Assembly (NCBI RefSeq): GCF_002018875.1
Contig: NZ_MVOL01000003.1
Coordinates: 186,001-250,000, forward strand
Direction of reading: 5' to 3'
Length of the DNA stretch: 64,000 nucleotides
Source: Pseudomonas sp. MF4836
GTDB taxonomy: Bacteria > Pseudomonadota > Gammaproteobacteria > Pseudomonadales > Pseudomonadaceae
In this document: one piece after another, positions 1-11,200 of the stretch
Layout: each line of letters opens with the position of its first letter
Position numbering within the stretch: the stretch's first letter is position 1
Notes under the pieces: model-generated
The model's database searches: none
The model's input: the letters and a program-made list of their open reading frames with translations, nothing else
Told to the model about the DNA's origin: nothing
Program-made: the position numbers and the translations under genes

Positions 1-1288
1 CGAGCATTTCGTCGAGCACGGCAGAGATGGCGCCGCTGTCGGTGACTTGCTTGAGGCCGCGCTTGTCGATGATTTCGTCAGCACTGCCTTCGCCATTGGC
101 CATGGCTTCGAACACGGTCTTGGCAATCTTGCCGGAGATGGTGTTGTCCTTGATCCGCAACAGCATGCCGCCCAGTTGCTCGGCCGAGACCGGAGCCTCG
201 TCGATTTCCAGGCCCTGCTTGTTCAACAGGCTGCCCAACTCGACCATGACCCAGTTGGCGGCCAGTTTGGCGTCACCGGCAATCTTCACCACCTTCTCGA
301 AGTAGTCCGCCTGCTCACGGCTCGACGCCAGCACGCTGGCATCGTAGACCGACAGGCCGAACTGCTCCTGGAAGCGCTCGCGTTTTTGCGGTGGCAGTTC
401 CGGCAGGGTGGCGCGCACGGCATCGAGGAACGAGTCTTCGATCACCACCGGCAGCAGGTCCGGATCGGGGAAGTAACGGTAGTCGTTGGCTTCTTCCTTG
501 CTGCGCATCGGACGGGTTTCGTCCTTGTTCGGGTCATACAGGCGGGTTTGCTGGATGACCTTGCCACCGTCTTCGATCAGTTCGATCTGGCGGCGGACTT
601 CGCTGTTGATCGCCTTCTCGATGAAGCGGAACGAGTTGACGTTCTTGATCTCGCAGCGGGTGCCGAATTCGACCTGGCCCTTGGGCCGGATCGACACGTT
701 GCAGTCGCAACGCAGGGAGCCTTCGGCCATGTTGCCGTCGCAGATGCCCAGGTAGCGCACCAGGGCGTGGATCGACTTGACATAGGCCACGGCTTCCTTG
801 GCGTTGCGCATGTCCGGCTCGGAAACGATTTCCAGCAACGGCGTGCCGGCACGGTTCAGGTCGATGCCGGTGGCACCGTTGAACTCTTCGTGCAGGCTTT
901 TGCCGGCGTCTTCTTCCAGGTGCGCGCGGGTGATGCCCACGCGTTTGACCGTGCCGTCTTCCAGCGGAATATCCAGGAAGCCCTTGCCCACGATCGGCAA
1001 TTCCATCTGGCTGATCTGGTAGCCCTTGGGCAGGTCCGGGTAGAAGTAGTTTTTACGCGCGAACACGTTGTGCTGGCCGATCTCGGCGTCGACCGCCAGA
1101 CCGAACATCACCGCCATGCGTACCGCTTCCTGGTTCAGCACTGGCAGCACGCCGGGCATGCCCAGGTCGACCAGGCTGGCCTGGGTGTTGGGCTCGGCAC
1201 CGAAGGCGGTGGAGCTACCGGAGAAAATCTTCGATTGAGTGGTGAGCTGGGTATGAATCTCCAGCCCGATCACGACTTCCCATTGCAT
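1..1288 (-). CDS. gatB: Aspartyl/glutamyl-tRNA amidotransferase subunit B (partial, 3' end outside window)
   Basis: GatB is the kinase/tRNA-binding subunit of the GatCAB amidotransferase, which converts misacylated Glu-tRNA(Gln) or Asp-tRNA(Asn) to the amidated form. The minus-strand protein begins [15 protein letters not shown], typical of the family, after a good AGGAG ribosome site. About 429 codons are in the window, against a usual length near 480, so roughly the last 50 residues (part of the tail domain) run off the left edge. The family signature [18 protein letters not shown] is readable around positions 780-880. It follows gatA by about 10 bp and is surely co-transcribed with gatC-gatA. 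Confidence 0.96.
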   Translation of the reverse strand, partial: MQWEVVIGLEIHTQLTTQSKIFSGSSTAFGAEPNTQASLVDLGMPGVLPVLNQEAVRMAVMFGLAVDAEIGQHNVFARKNYFYPDLPKGYQISQMELPIVGKGFLDIPLEDGTVKRVGITRAHLEEDAGKSLHEEFNGATGIDLNRAGTPLLEIVSEPDMRNAKEAVAYVKSIHALVRYLGICDGNMAEGSLRCDCNVSIRPKGQVEFGTRCEIKNVNSFRFIEKAINSEVRRQIELIEDGGKVIQQTRLYDPNKDETRPMRSKEEANDYRYFPDPDLLPVVIEDSFLDAVRATLPELPPQKRERFQEQFGLSVYDASVLASSREQADYFEKVVKIAGDAKLAANWVMVELGSLLNKQGLEIDEAPVSAEQLGGMLLRIKDNTISGKIAKTVFEAMANGEGSADEIIDKRGLKQVTDSGAISAVLDEML

Positions 1289-1298
1289 GTGTGTCTCC

Positions 1299-2750
1299 TC
1301 AGAAGCCGGTTGGGGTGCGGGTGTGCCAGTCAGTGTTGAGCTGATACTGGTGGGCAACGTTCAACAGGCGACCTTCCTGGAAATAAGGAGCGAGCAACTG
1401 CACGCCAACCGGCAGGCCGTCGACGAAACCGGCGGGCATGGACAAGCCCGGCAGGCCGGCAAGGTTGGCAGTGATGGTGTAGACGTCTTCCAGGTACGCA
1501 GCGACCGGGTCGCTGCTCTTGGCGCCGATTTTCCAGGCCGGGTTGGGCGTGGTCGGGCCGAGGATGATGTCGACTTCATTAAAGGCAGACATGAAGTCGT
1601 TCTTGATCAGGCGGCGGATTTTCTGCGCCTTCAAGTAGTAGGCGTCGTAGTAACCGGCAGACAGGGCGTAGGCGCCGACCATGATCCGGCGTTGAACTTC
1701 GGTGCCGAAGCCTTCGCCGCGGGAGCGTTTGTACAGGTCTTCAAGCTTGGTCGGGTTTTCGCAGCGGTAGCCGAAGCGCACGCCGTCGAAACGCGAGAGG
1801 TTGGAGGAGGCCTCGGCCGGGGCGATCACGTAGTAGGCGGGAATCGCGTGCTGCATGTTCGGCAGGCTGATTTCCTTGATCACCGCGCCGAGCTTTTCCA
1901 GCTCCTTGACGCTGGTGTGGATCAGCTCAGCGATACGCGGGTCGAGGCCGGCGCTGAAATATTCCTTGGGCACGCCGATGCGCAGGCCCTGCAGCGAGCC
2001 GTTGAGGCTGGCGCTGTAGTCCGGGACCGGTTCGTCGATGCTGGTGGAGTCGTTAGGGTCGAAGCCGGCCATGCCTTGCAGCAGGATCGCGCAGTCTTCG
2101 GCGGTGCGCGCCAACGGGCCGCCCTGATCGAGGCTGGAGGCGTAGGCAATCATGCCCCAGCGCGAAACGCGACCGTAGGTCGGTTTCAGCCCGGTGAGGT
2201 TGGTCAGCGCAGCGGGCTGGCGGATCGAGCCGCCGGTATCGGTGCCGGTGGCGGCAGGCAGCAGGCGCGCGGCAACTGCTGCGGCCGAACCGCCGGACGA
2301 GCCGCCCGGCACGCATTCCAGGTTCCACGGGTTTTTGGCCGGGCCGTAGAAGCTCGACTCGTTGCCCGAACCCATGGCGAATTCGTCCATGTTGGTTTTG
2401 CCCAGGGTCACGGTGCCGGCGGCGGCCAGTTTGGCGACCACGGTGGCGTCGTAGGGGGCCTTGAAGTTGTCGAGCATCTTCGAGCCGCAGCTGGTGCGGA
2501 TGCCCTGGGTGCAGAACAGGTCTTTGTGGGCGATCGGCGCGCCAAGCAGGGCGCCGTTCTCACCGTTGGCGCGACGTGCGTCGGCGGCCTTGGCCTGGCT
2601 CAGAGCCAGGTCCTGGGTGAGGCTGATGAAGCTGTTGAGCTGCGGATCGAGCTGGGCGATGCGCGCCAGCAGGGTCGTGGTCAGCTCTACGGAAGAAAAC
2701 TTTTTATCGGCGAGTCCGCGGGCGATCTCGGCCAGAGTCATGTGATGCAT
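1299..2750 (-). CDS. gatA: Aspartyl/glutamyl-tRNA amidotransferase subunit A
   Basis: GatA is the amidase subunit of GatCAB and frees ammonia from glutamine for tRNA-bound Glu/Asp amidation. The 483-residue length is normal. The amidase-signature catalytic triad is visible: Lys76 (in APIAHKD), cis-Ser151 (in PGGSSGGS) and nucleophile Ser175 (in [11 protein letters not shown]). All three sit three residues before the S. aureus GatA equivalents K79/S154/S178. The start [18 protein letters not shown] fits the Pseudomonas family. An inner Met at residue 4 is possible but less likely. It lies 16 bp after gatC. Confidence 0.97.
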   Translation of the reverse strand: MHHMTLAEIARGLADKKFSSVELTTTLLARIAQLDPQLNSFISLTQDLALSQAKAADARRANGENGALLGAPIAHKDLFCTQGIRTSCGSKMLDNFKAPYDATVVAKLAAAGTVTLGKTNMDEFAMGSGNESSFYGPAKNPWNLECVPGGSSGGSAAAVAARLLPAATGTDTGGSIRQPAALTNLTGLKPTYGRVSRWGMIAYASSLDQGGPLARTAEDCAILLQGMAGFDPNDSTSIDEPVPDYSASLNGSLQGLRIGVPKEYFSAGLDPRIAELIHTSVKELEKLGAVIKEISLPNMQHAIPAYYVIAPAEASSNLSRFDGVRFGYRCENPTKLEDLYKRSRGEGFGTEVQRRIMVGAYALSAGYYDAYYLKAQKIRRLIKNDFMSAFNEVDIILGPTTPNPAWKIGAKSSDPVAAYLEDVYTITANLAGLPGLSMPAGFVDGLPVGVQLLAPYFQEGRLLNVAHQYQLNTDWHTRTPTGF

Positions 2751-2766
2751 TGCAGGCTCTTTCCCT

Positions 2767-3054
2767 TTAGTCGATGACTTTCGGAACCAGATACAGGCCG
2801 TTTTCGACCGCTGGCGCGATGGACTGATAAGCCTCGCGGTGATTGGACTCGGTCACAACGTCTGCGCGCAGGCGCTGGCTGGCTTCCAGTGGGTGGGCCA
2901 GGGGTTCGATACCGTCGGTATCGACTGCCTGCATTTCATCCACCAGCCCGAGAATGCTGTTCAGGGCGGAGGTGATGTGTGGAAGATCGGCTTCATTGAG
3001 GCCCAGACAGGCCAGATGAGCGATTTTTTCCACGTCGGAGCGTTCAAGCGCCAT
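2767..3054 (-). CDS. gatC: Aspartyl/glutamyl-tRNA amidotransferase subunit C
   Basis: GatC is the small subunit that wraps around and stabilises the GatA-GatB complex. The 95-residue length is that of the family, and the N-terminus [19 protein letters not shown] is characteristic, as is the C-terminal LVPKVID ending. It is first in the gatCAB operon and is divergent from mreB across about 210 bp, which must hold both promoters. The start ATG at 3054 has the family N-terminus immediately after it. Confidence 0.95.
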   Translation of the reverse strand: MALERSDVEKIAHLACLGLNEADLPHITSALNSILGLVDEMQAVDTDGIEPLAHPLEASQRLRADVVTESNHREAYQSIAPAVENGLYLVPKVID

Positions 3055-3252
3055 GGGATTCTCCAGTGGAAAACAGAACGGAGGTCGTCCGTGTGTTAGA
3101 TTGTCGGAACACTACCGCATTTCTACGGTCATAAGGCCGCGATTGTGGGGGTTGGTGCACAGAAAAGCGGCCAATTTAACATATTGGCGCCTTGCCCAAA
3201 ATCCCTGTCGTTGTTAGAGTTTGCCGCACTTTTTTACCCACGCGTTGCCTAG

Positions 3253-4302
<1,050 letters not shown>

Positions 4303-4445
4303 CTTCGCCGGATGCATCTATGCTGTTCCGCTCGCAGGTAGCACTTTGCAGTGCTGCCTGTTGGCGTTTATCTTCTGTCAATCTGCATCCAGGCCGGTTT
4401 GATGCCGTATGAATAACGAGAACATTTGCCTGGGAGGAGCGGCTT

Positions 4446-5504
4446 ATTAAACCGCTTTTCGCCAAGGGCCCCTCACTGGGCGTACGCTTGTTGGTGCTGG
4501 TCGTGTTATCGGTCGCGCTGATGGTGGTCGATGCCCGCTTTACCCTGCTCAAGCCTGTGCGCAGCCAGATGTATGTGCTGATGGAAGCGTATACGGTCAC
4601 CGATCTGCCTGATCGGTTCTGGCAGTTCGTGTCCAGCCAGCTGGGCAGCCGTACCGAACTTGCTGCTGACAACGAAAAACTCAAGACCGAAAACCTGCTG
4701 TTGCAGGGGCGCATGCAGAAGCTTGCCGCCCTGACCGAGCAGAACGTTCGGCTGCGCGAGTTGCTCAACTCCTCGGCGCTGGTCAATGAGAAGGTCGAAG
4801 TGGCCGAATTGATTGGCATTGATCCCAACCCGTTCACCCATCGCATCATCATCAATAAAGGTGAGCGCGACGGTGTGGTCCTCGGTCAGCCGGTGCTCGA
4901 TGCCCGTGGCCTGATGGGGCAGGTGGTCGAGCTGATGCCCTACACCTCTCGCGTGCTGTTGCTGACCGACACCACCCACAGTATTCCGGTGCAGGTCAAT
5001 CGCAACGGCCTGCGTGCCATCGCCAGCGGCACCGGCAACCCGGAGCGCCTGGAACTGCGCCACGTGGCCGATACCGCCGACATCAAGGAGGGCGACCTGC
5101 TGGTCAGCTCCGGCCTGGGCCAGCGTTTCCCGGCGGGCTACCCGGTGGCCACGGTCAAGGAAGTCATTCATGACTCCGGCCAGCCGTTTGCCATTGTCCG
5201 TGCGGTCCCGACCGCCGCCCTCAACCGCAGTCGCTACCTGCTGCTGGTGTTCAGTGACAGCCGTACCCCTGAAGAACGTGCCAATGACGCGGCCAAGGCC
5301 GAAGAGGCTCTGCATCAGCCTGGCGGCGTCGGTGACGCCCCGGTCAAACCCGCTGTAACGCCGGCACCGGCGACAGCCCCAGCGGTTGCGCCTGCCGCAG
5401 CAACCCCGGCTGCCGCGACACCTGCCAAACCGCCTGCCCATGCAGCGCCGGCCAGGCCGGCTGCCGCCAAACCACCTGCAACCACCACCCGGGCGCGAGA
5501 ATAA
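4446..5504 (+). CDS. mreC: Rod shape-determining protein MreC (probable ATT start)
   Basis: MreC is a bitopic inner-membrane protein linking MreB to the elongation wall-synthesis complex. The frame shows one N-terminal membrane segment (LLVLVVLSVALMVV), a coiled coil near residues 70-105, the periplasmic beta domain, and an Ala/Pro-rich tail over about the last 60 residues. No ATG or GTG serves as an upstream start. The first in-frame TTG (4488) would cut into the residues before the membrane helix and has no ribosome site. An ATT at 4446 lies six bases after a near-perfect GGGAGGAG and gives I/M-KPLFAKGPSLGVRLLVL, the expected N-terminus. An in-frame TGA at 4410 rules out a longer form. From ATT the protein is 352 residues. 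Its stop overlaps the mreD start (TAATG). Confidence 0.93.
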   Translation: MKPLFAKGPSLGVRLLVLVVLSVALMVVDARFTLLKPVRSQMYVLMEAYTVTDLPDRFWQFVSSQLGSRTELAADNEKLKTENLLLQGRMQKLAALTEQNVRLRELLNSSALVNEKVEVAELIGIDPNPFTHRIIINKGERDGVVLGQPVLDARGLMGQVVELMPYTSRVLLLTDTTHSIPVQVNRNGLRAIASGTGNPERLELRHVADTADIKEGDLLVSSGLGQRFPAGYPVATVKEVIHDSGQPFAIVRAVPTAALNRSRYLLLVFSDSRTPEERANDAAKAEEALHQPGGVGDAPVKPAVTPAPATAPAVAPAAATPAAATPAKPPAHAAPARPAAAKPPATTTRARE

Positions 5505-5986
5505 TGGCCAGTGCGCAATCCCAGAATGGCTGGATCATCTGGCTGACCTTCTTTATCGCGTTGCTGCTTGGCATCGTGCCGTTTCCGCATTTTGAAATCC
5601 TGCGTCCGTTGTTTATGGCGTTGCTGCTGGCCTTCTGGGCCCTGGAGCTGCCGCAGCGGGTGGGGATGGTCACTGCCTGGTGCCTGGGGATTGCCCAGGA
5701 CGTGCTCGACGGAACCTTCCTCGGGCACAACGCGCTGATCCTGACCCTGATCACCTTCCTGGTGCTGTCGTTGCAGCAACGGGTGCGGATGTTCCCGATG
5801 TGGCAGCAAAGCCTGGTGGTGCTGGTGATCTTCGGGCTCGCGCAGTTGCTCCAGCTGTGGCTCAGCGCCCTGACCGGCAATCGGGAAACCCTTGCCGTGC
5901 TGCTGCCGGCCTTGATCAGCGCCTTGCTCTGGCCGTGGGTCAGCTTTGGTCTTCGCGGGTTGCGCCGACGCTTCAAAATCAATTAA
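5504..5986 (+). CDS. mreD: Rod shape-determining protein MreD
   Basis: MreD is the polytopic inner-membrane partner of MreC in the cell-elongation machinery. The 160 residues form a very hydrophobic protein with about five membrane segments, which is the family size and layout. The ATG overlaps the mreC stop by one base (TAATG), indicating translational coupling. It is followed after 43 bp by maf, as is usual in gamma-proteobacteria. Confidence 0.95.
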   Translation: MASAQSQNGWIIWLTFFIALLLGIVPFPHFEILRPLFMALLLAFWALELPQRVGMVTAWCLGIAQDVLDGTFLGHNALILTLITFLVLSLQQRVRMFPMWQQSLVVLVIFGLAQLLQLWLSALTGNRETLAVLLPALISALLWPWVSFGLRGLRRRFKIN

Positions 5987-6029
5987 TTCGGTCAGGCATT
6001 GACCCGCACCTCGACAGGGAGATGTCTTG

Positions 6030-6635
6030 ATGAATCCGCTTTACCTCGCCTCTGGCTCGCCGCGTCGCCGTGAATTGCTCACGCAGATCGGCGTGCCCTT
6101 TACCGCCATCAGCGCGGATATCGACGAAACCCCTCTGCCCAATGAAGCCCCAGCGGCCTATGTCGAGCGCCTGGCGCGGGGCAAGGCCGAGGCCGGGCGC
6201 GGCCTGATCACCAGCAGCGAATCCCAGGCGCCGGCCTGCGTGCTGGGGGCCGACACGGCGGTGGTGCTCGATGGGCGGATTCTTGGCAAGCCCCTGGATC
6301 AGGCCGATGCGCAATCCATGCTCCTGGCCCTGTCGGGGCGTGAACATGAAGTACTGACCGCCATTGCCGTGCTCGATGGCCAGCGCTGCGAGTCACGGGT
6401 AGTGCGCAGCCTGGTGCGTTTCCGGGAGATTGGCCGCGATGAAGCCACGGCCTACTGGCACAGTGGCGAGCCCCAGGACAAAGCCGGCGGCTATGCGATC
6501 CAGGGGCTTGCGGCGGTGTTTGTCGCCGGGCTCAATGGCAGTTATTCCGCCGTGGTGGGCCTGCCTGTTTGCGAAACCGCAGAACTGCTGGGCCATTTCG
6601 GCATACCCTGTTGGCAAAACTTTACAGTGCGCTAA
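6030..6635 (+). CDS. maf: Maf/YhdE-type nucleoside triphosphate pyrophosphatase
   Basis: Maf proteins hydrolyse dTTP/UTP or modified nucleotides to the monophosphate plus pyrophosphate as house-cleaning enzymes. This 201-residue protein starts with the family signature [12 protein letters not shown] (residues 5-16) and has the central [16 protein letters not shown] and [14 protein letters not shown] motifs, the latter typical of the YhdE branch. ATG 6030 is preferred to the TTG directly before it because [13 protein letters not shown] is the family N-terminus and GGGAGA lies upstream. It sits between mreD and rng. Confidence 0.95.
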   Translation: MNPLYLASGSPRRRELLTQIGVPFTAISADIDETPLPNEAPAAYVERLARGKAEAGRGLITSSESQAPACVLGADTAVVLDGRILGKPLDQADAQSMLLALSGREHEVLTAIAVLDGQRCESRVVRSLVRFREIGRDEATAYWHSGEPQDKAGGYAIQGLAAVFVAGLNGSYSAVVGLPVCETAELLGHFGIPCWQNFTVR

Positions 6636-6693
6636 GCGCCGTACCTGACTGATGCGGCCATCTATAGTGAACATGCCTGAACGAGACCCTGCC

Positions 6694-8151
6694 ATGAGCG
6701 AAGAGATTCTGATCAACATCACGCCGATGGAGTCGCGCGTGGCGGTGGTCGAAAACGGTGTCCTGCAAGAAGTGCATGTCGAGCGCACCCAGCGCCGCGG
6801 CATCGTCGGCAACATCTACAAAGGCAAGGTGGTCCGGGTATTGCCGGGCATGCAGGCCGCCTTTGTCGACATCGGCCTGGATCGCGCGGCGTTTATCCAC
6901 GCCTCGGAAATCTCCCTGCGCGAAGGCTCGACGGTCGAAAGCATCAGCGCCCTGGTGCACGAAGGGCAGAGCCTGGTGGTGCAAGTCACCAAGGACCCCA
7001 TCGGTTCCAAGGGCGCACGCCTGACCACCCAGCTGTCGATCCCGTCGCGCTACCTGGTGTATATGCCGCGCACGGCCCATGTCGGTATTTCCCTGAAGAT
7101 CGAAGACGAAGCCGAGCGCGAGCGCCTGAAAAAGGTGGTCAGCGACTGCGTGGCCCAGGAAGGCATCAAGGAAGCCGGCGGGTTTATCCTGCGCACCGCT
7201 GCCGAAGGCGCGGGTGCTGACGAAATCATGATGGACATCCGCTACCTGCGCCGGTTGTGGGATCAGATCGCAACCCAGATCAAGACCATCGGCGCGCCGA
7301 GCGTGATCTATGAAGACCTGGGCCTGGCGCTGCGTACCTTGCGCGACCTGGTCAGCCCGAAGATCGAGAAGATCCGCATCGACTCCCGGGAAACCTTCCA
7401 GAAGACCACGCAGTTCGTGGCCGAGCTGATGCCGGAAATCGCCGACCGCCTGGAGCACTACCCGGGGGAGCGGCCGATCTTCGATCTGTACGGGGTCGAA
7501 GACGAAATCCAGAAAGCCCTGGAACGCAAGGTGCCGCTCAAGTCCGGCGGCTACCTGGTGGTCGATCCGGCCGAGGCCATGACCACCATCGACGTCAACA
7601 CCGGGGCTTTCGTCGGCCATCGCAACCTTGAAGAAACCATCTTCAAGACTAACCTTGAAGCCGCGACCGCCATTGCGCGCCAGCTGCGCCTGCGCAACCT
7701 GGGCGGGATCATCATCATCGACTTCATCGACATGGAAGATGAAGAACACCAGCGTCAAGTATTGCGGACCCTGGAGAAACAGCTGGAGCGGGACCACGCC
7801 AAGACCAACATCATCGGCATCACCGAGTTGGGTCTGGTGCAGATGACGCGCAAGCGCACCCGCGAAAGCCTGGAGCAGGTCCTGTGCGAGCCCTGCAGCA
7901 GTTGCCAGGGCCGGGGCAAGTTGAAGACTCCGGAAACCGTCTGTTACGAGATTTTCCGCGAGATCCTGCGCGAGGCGCGGGCCTATCAGGCTGAAGGTTA
8001 TCGAGTACTGGCCAACCAGAAAGTGGTGGATCGCTTGCTCGACGAGGAGTCGGGCAACGTGGCCGAGCTCGAGGGGTTTATCGGTCGGACCATTCGTTTT
8101 CAGGTCGAAACCATGTATTCCCAGGAACAATACGACGTGGTGCTGCTCTGA
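6694..8151 (+). CDS. rng: Ribonuclease G
   Basis: RNase G is an endoribonuclease of the RNase E/G family that matures 16S rRNA 5' ends and cuts some mRNAs. The 485-residue length is normal. The N-terminus MSEEILINITPMESRVAVVE fits, followed by an S1-type RNA-binding domain (about 35-125). Catalytic metal aspartates lie in TTIDVNTGAFVG and IIDFIDMEDEEH, and the zinc-link motif CEPCSSCQGRG lies near residue 400. ATG 6694 is chosen for that N-terminus; the upstream in-frame ATG at 6673 and GC-rich frame extension are not conserved in character. It is followed by yhdP. Confidence 0.97.
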   Translation: MSEEILINITPMESRVAVVENGVLQEVHVERTQRRGIVGNIYKGKVVRVLPGMQAAFVDIGLDRAAFIHASEISLREGSTVESISALVHEGQSLVVQVTKDPIGSKGARLTTQLSIPSRYLVYMPRTAHVGISLKIEDEAERERLKKVVSDCVAQEGIKEAGGFILRTAAEGAGADEIMMDIRYLRRLWDQIATQIKTIGAPSVIYEDLGLALRTLRDLVSPKIEKIRIDSRETFQKTTQFVAELMPEIADRLEHYPGERPIFDLYGVEDEIQKALERKVPLKSGGYLVVDPAEAMTTIDVNTGAFVGHRNLEETIFKTNLEAATAIARQLRLRNLGGIIIIDFIDMEDEEHQRQVLRTLEKQLERDHAKTNIIGITELGLVQMTRKRTRESLEQVLCEPCSSCQGRGKLKTPETVCYEIFREILREARAYQAEGYRVLANQKVVDRLLDEESGNVAELEGFIGRTIRFQVETMYSQEQYDVVLL

Positions 8152-8226
8152 GTCCGCGTGTTTCAACTTATTGGCAACGGCTGGCTTCAGCTTTTTGCAT
8201 GACTATTGCCTTGGGAGCCCACTGAC

Positions 8227-11200
8227 ATGGAGCGGTTGATCCGCCTGTTCGCCGCACTGATTCGCTGGGGGCTTGGGCTTTGCGCGGTGCTGCTGGTGCT
8301 GACTGCGCTGTACGTCAGTCTCGGCCGCGAGCTGACCCCGCTGGTCGCCGAATACCGTGCCGAAGTCGAGGACAAGGCGCAGCAGGCGTTGGGCCTGCCC
8401 GTGCACATCGGCGCCCTGGAAGGCAGCTGGAACGGTTTGTCACCGGTGCTGGTGGCCCGTGACGTGATGGTTGGTGAAAGTGCCAATGCCTTGCGCCTGG
8501 ACCAGGTGCGGGTCGCGCCGGACGTGCTGGCCAGCCTGCTGGCGTGGGAGGTGCGCATCGGCCGCCTCGAGCTCAACGGCCTGAACCTGAATCTCAAGGA
8601 AAACTCCGACGGCCGTTGGCAGCTGGAAGGCTTGCCGATGCAGCAGGACCAGCCGCTGGACCCCGAGCAACTGCTCAATCGCATGCAAATGGTCGCCCGG
8701 CTGTCGGTGCTCGACAGCCAGGTGACCCTGCAGCCGCTCGATCATGGGCCGATCAGCCTGACCTATGTCGGCCTTGAGCTGAGGACCGGCGCCAGCCGTC
8801 AAAGCCTGGAGGCGCGCCTGACCCTGCCTGACGGCCAGCCGGTGGCGCTCAACCTGCAAACCCGGATCCGGGCTAGCCAGTGGCGCGATGGGCAGGCCGA
8901 TGCCTACTTGAGCCTGCCGCAAAGTGACTGGGCGCGCTGGTTGCCGGCCCGCTTGAGCCAACAGTGGAAGCTGTCCGAGCTCAAGGCGGGCGGCGAGTTC
9001 TGGCTGAGCTGGGGCGAGGGAACCGTGCAAAGTGCCGTGGTGCGCCTCAATGCTCCTCAGGTCAGCGGCGCCTACGCCGAACGCAAGCCGGTGACCCTGA
9101 AAAACCTGGCGCTCAATGCCTACTTCCAGCGCAGTGATAAAGGTTTCAGCGTACTGCTCGATTCCCTGGCCCTGAACCTGGGCGAGACGCGCTGGCAGTC
9201 GCGCATCCAGTTGCAACAGACCCATGCGGCGGAGCAGGTGCAGGAGCTGTGGCACCTGCAGGCCGATCGCCTGGACCTGACCCCACTGACCCCGCTCATC
9301 GATGCCCTGGCACCGTTGCCGGAAGGGGTGGCCAAGGCGGTCGATGCGCTGAAGGTCACGGGTGTCATGCGCAATGTGCTGCTCGACTACCGTCCGCAAG
9401 AAACCGGCGATCAACGCCTGAGCTTTGCCGCCAACCTGGAACGGGTCGGGTTCGATGCCTACTACGGGGCACCGGCGGCGCGTAACGTGAGCGGCAGCAT
9501 CAGCGGCGACCTGGGCCAGGGCGAGCTGCGCATGGACAGCAAGGATTTTTCCCTGCACCTCTATCCCATCTTCGCCAAGCCCTGGCAGTACATTCAGGCC
9601 AATGCCCGGCTGACCTGGAAGCTCGACAAACAAGGTTTCACCCTGGTTGCGCCGTACCTCAAGGTGCTGGGCGAGGAGGGCAAGATCGCCGGCGACTTCC
9701 TGATCCGCCTGCATTTCGACCACACCCAGGAAGACTACATGGACCTGCGGGTCGGCCTGCTGGAGGGGGATGGGCGCTACACTGCCAAGTACCTGCCGCA
9801 GGTGTTGAGCCCGGCGCTGGACGAGTGGTTACGGACCGCGATCCTCAAGGGCGCGGTCGACGAAGGCTTCTTCCAGTACCAGGGCTCGCTGAATCACGGC
9901 GCCCTGGATACCGCCCGCAGTATTAGCCTGTTCTTCAAGGTGCATGACGCCGAACTGGCGTTCCAGCCGGGCTGGCCCCATGTCGGCAAAGTCAGTGGCG
10001 ATGTGTTAATCGAAGACAGCGGTGTGCGCATCCTGGCCAGCAAGGGGCAGTTGCTCGACACCCAGGTACGTGATGTCTACGTCAACATCCCCCATGTGCC
10101 CAGCGGGCAGATCAGCCATATGTACCTCGATGGCGAGTTTGCCGGTGGGCTGGGCGACGGCCTGAAAATTCTCCAGGACGCACCGATCGGTACCGGTTCG
10201 ACCTTTGCCGGCTGGCAAGGCGAGGGCGACCTCAAGGGCAAGCTGAAGCTGGATATTCCCCTGGCCAAGGGTGACGAGCCGAAGATCCTGGTGGACTTCA
10301 AGACCGATAAATCCCGCTTGAAACTCAGTGAGCCGGAGCTGGAGCTGACCCAACTCAAGGGCGACTTCCGGTTTGACAGCAGCAAGGGCCTGAGCGGCCA
10401 GGACATCAGTGCCCAGGCGTTCGAGCGTCCGGTGACGGCGCAGATCTTCGCGGACGGCAAGGGCGGCAAGCTCAGTACACGGGTGGTCGCCAAAGGTCAG
10501 GTCGCGGTCAAAAAACTCACCGACTGGCTGAAGGTCGGCCAGCCGTTGCCGGTGTCCGGTGAAGTGCCCTATCAACTGCAATTGACCCTGGATGGCGCCG
10601 ACAGCCAGATGATGGTCAGTTCCAGCCTCAAAGGGCTGGCGGTGGATCTGCCGGCACCCTTCGGCATGCCTGCCAGCATGGGTCGCGACAGCGTGTTCCG
10701 CATGACCTTGCAAGGCGCCGAACGGCGTTACTGGTTCAAATACGGCGAGCTGGCCGACTTTACCTTTGCCGCGCCTGGCAGCAATTTCGCCGCCGGTCGT
10801 GGCGAGCTGTTCCTGGGCAGTGGCGAGGCGATCCTGCCGGTCGCCAAAGGCCTGCGGATTCGCGGGGTGTTGTCCGAGCTGGACGTGGAACCGTGGAAGG
10901 CCCTGGTCGATCGTTACGCCGGACAGGACCCTGGCGGCAGCGCCAAGCAACTGCTGAGCGGAGCAGAGTTCAAGGTCGGCAAACTCAGTGCATTCGGTAC
11001 CACCCTGGATCAGGTCAGCCTGCAGTTGCAGCGCAAACCGGCTGCCTGGGCCTTGCAGATCGACAGCCAGCAGGCCAAGGGCAATGTCGGGATTCCCGAT
11101 GCCAAGTCCGCACCGATGGCGATCAACATGCAGTATGTGCGACTGCCGGCGGCGGACCCGACGGCGCAGGCCGACGAAAACGCCCCGGACCCGCTGGCCT

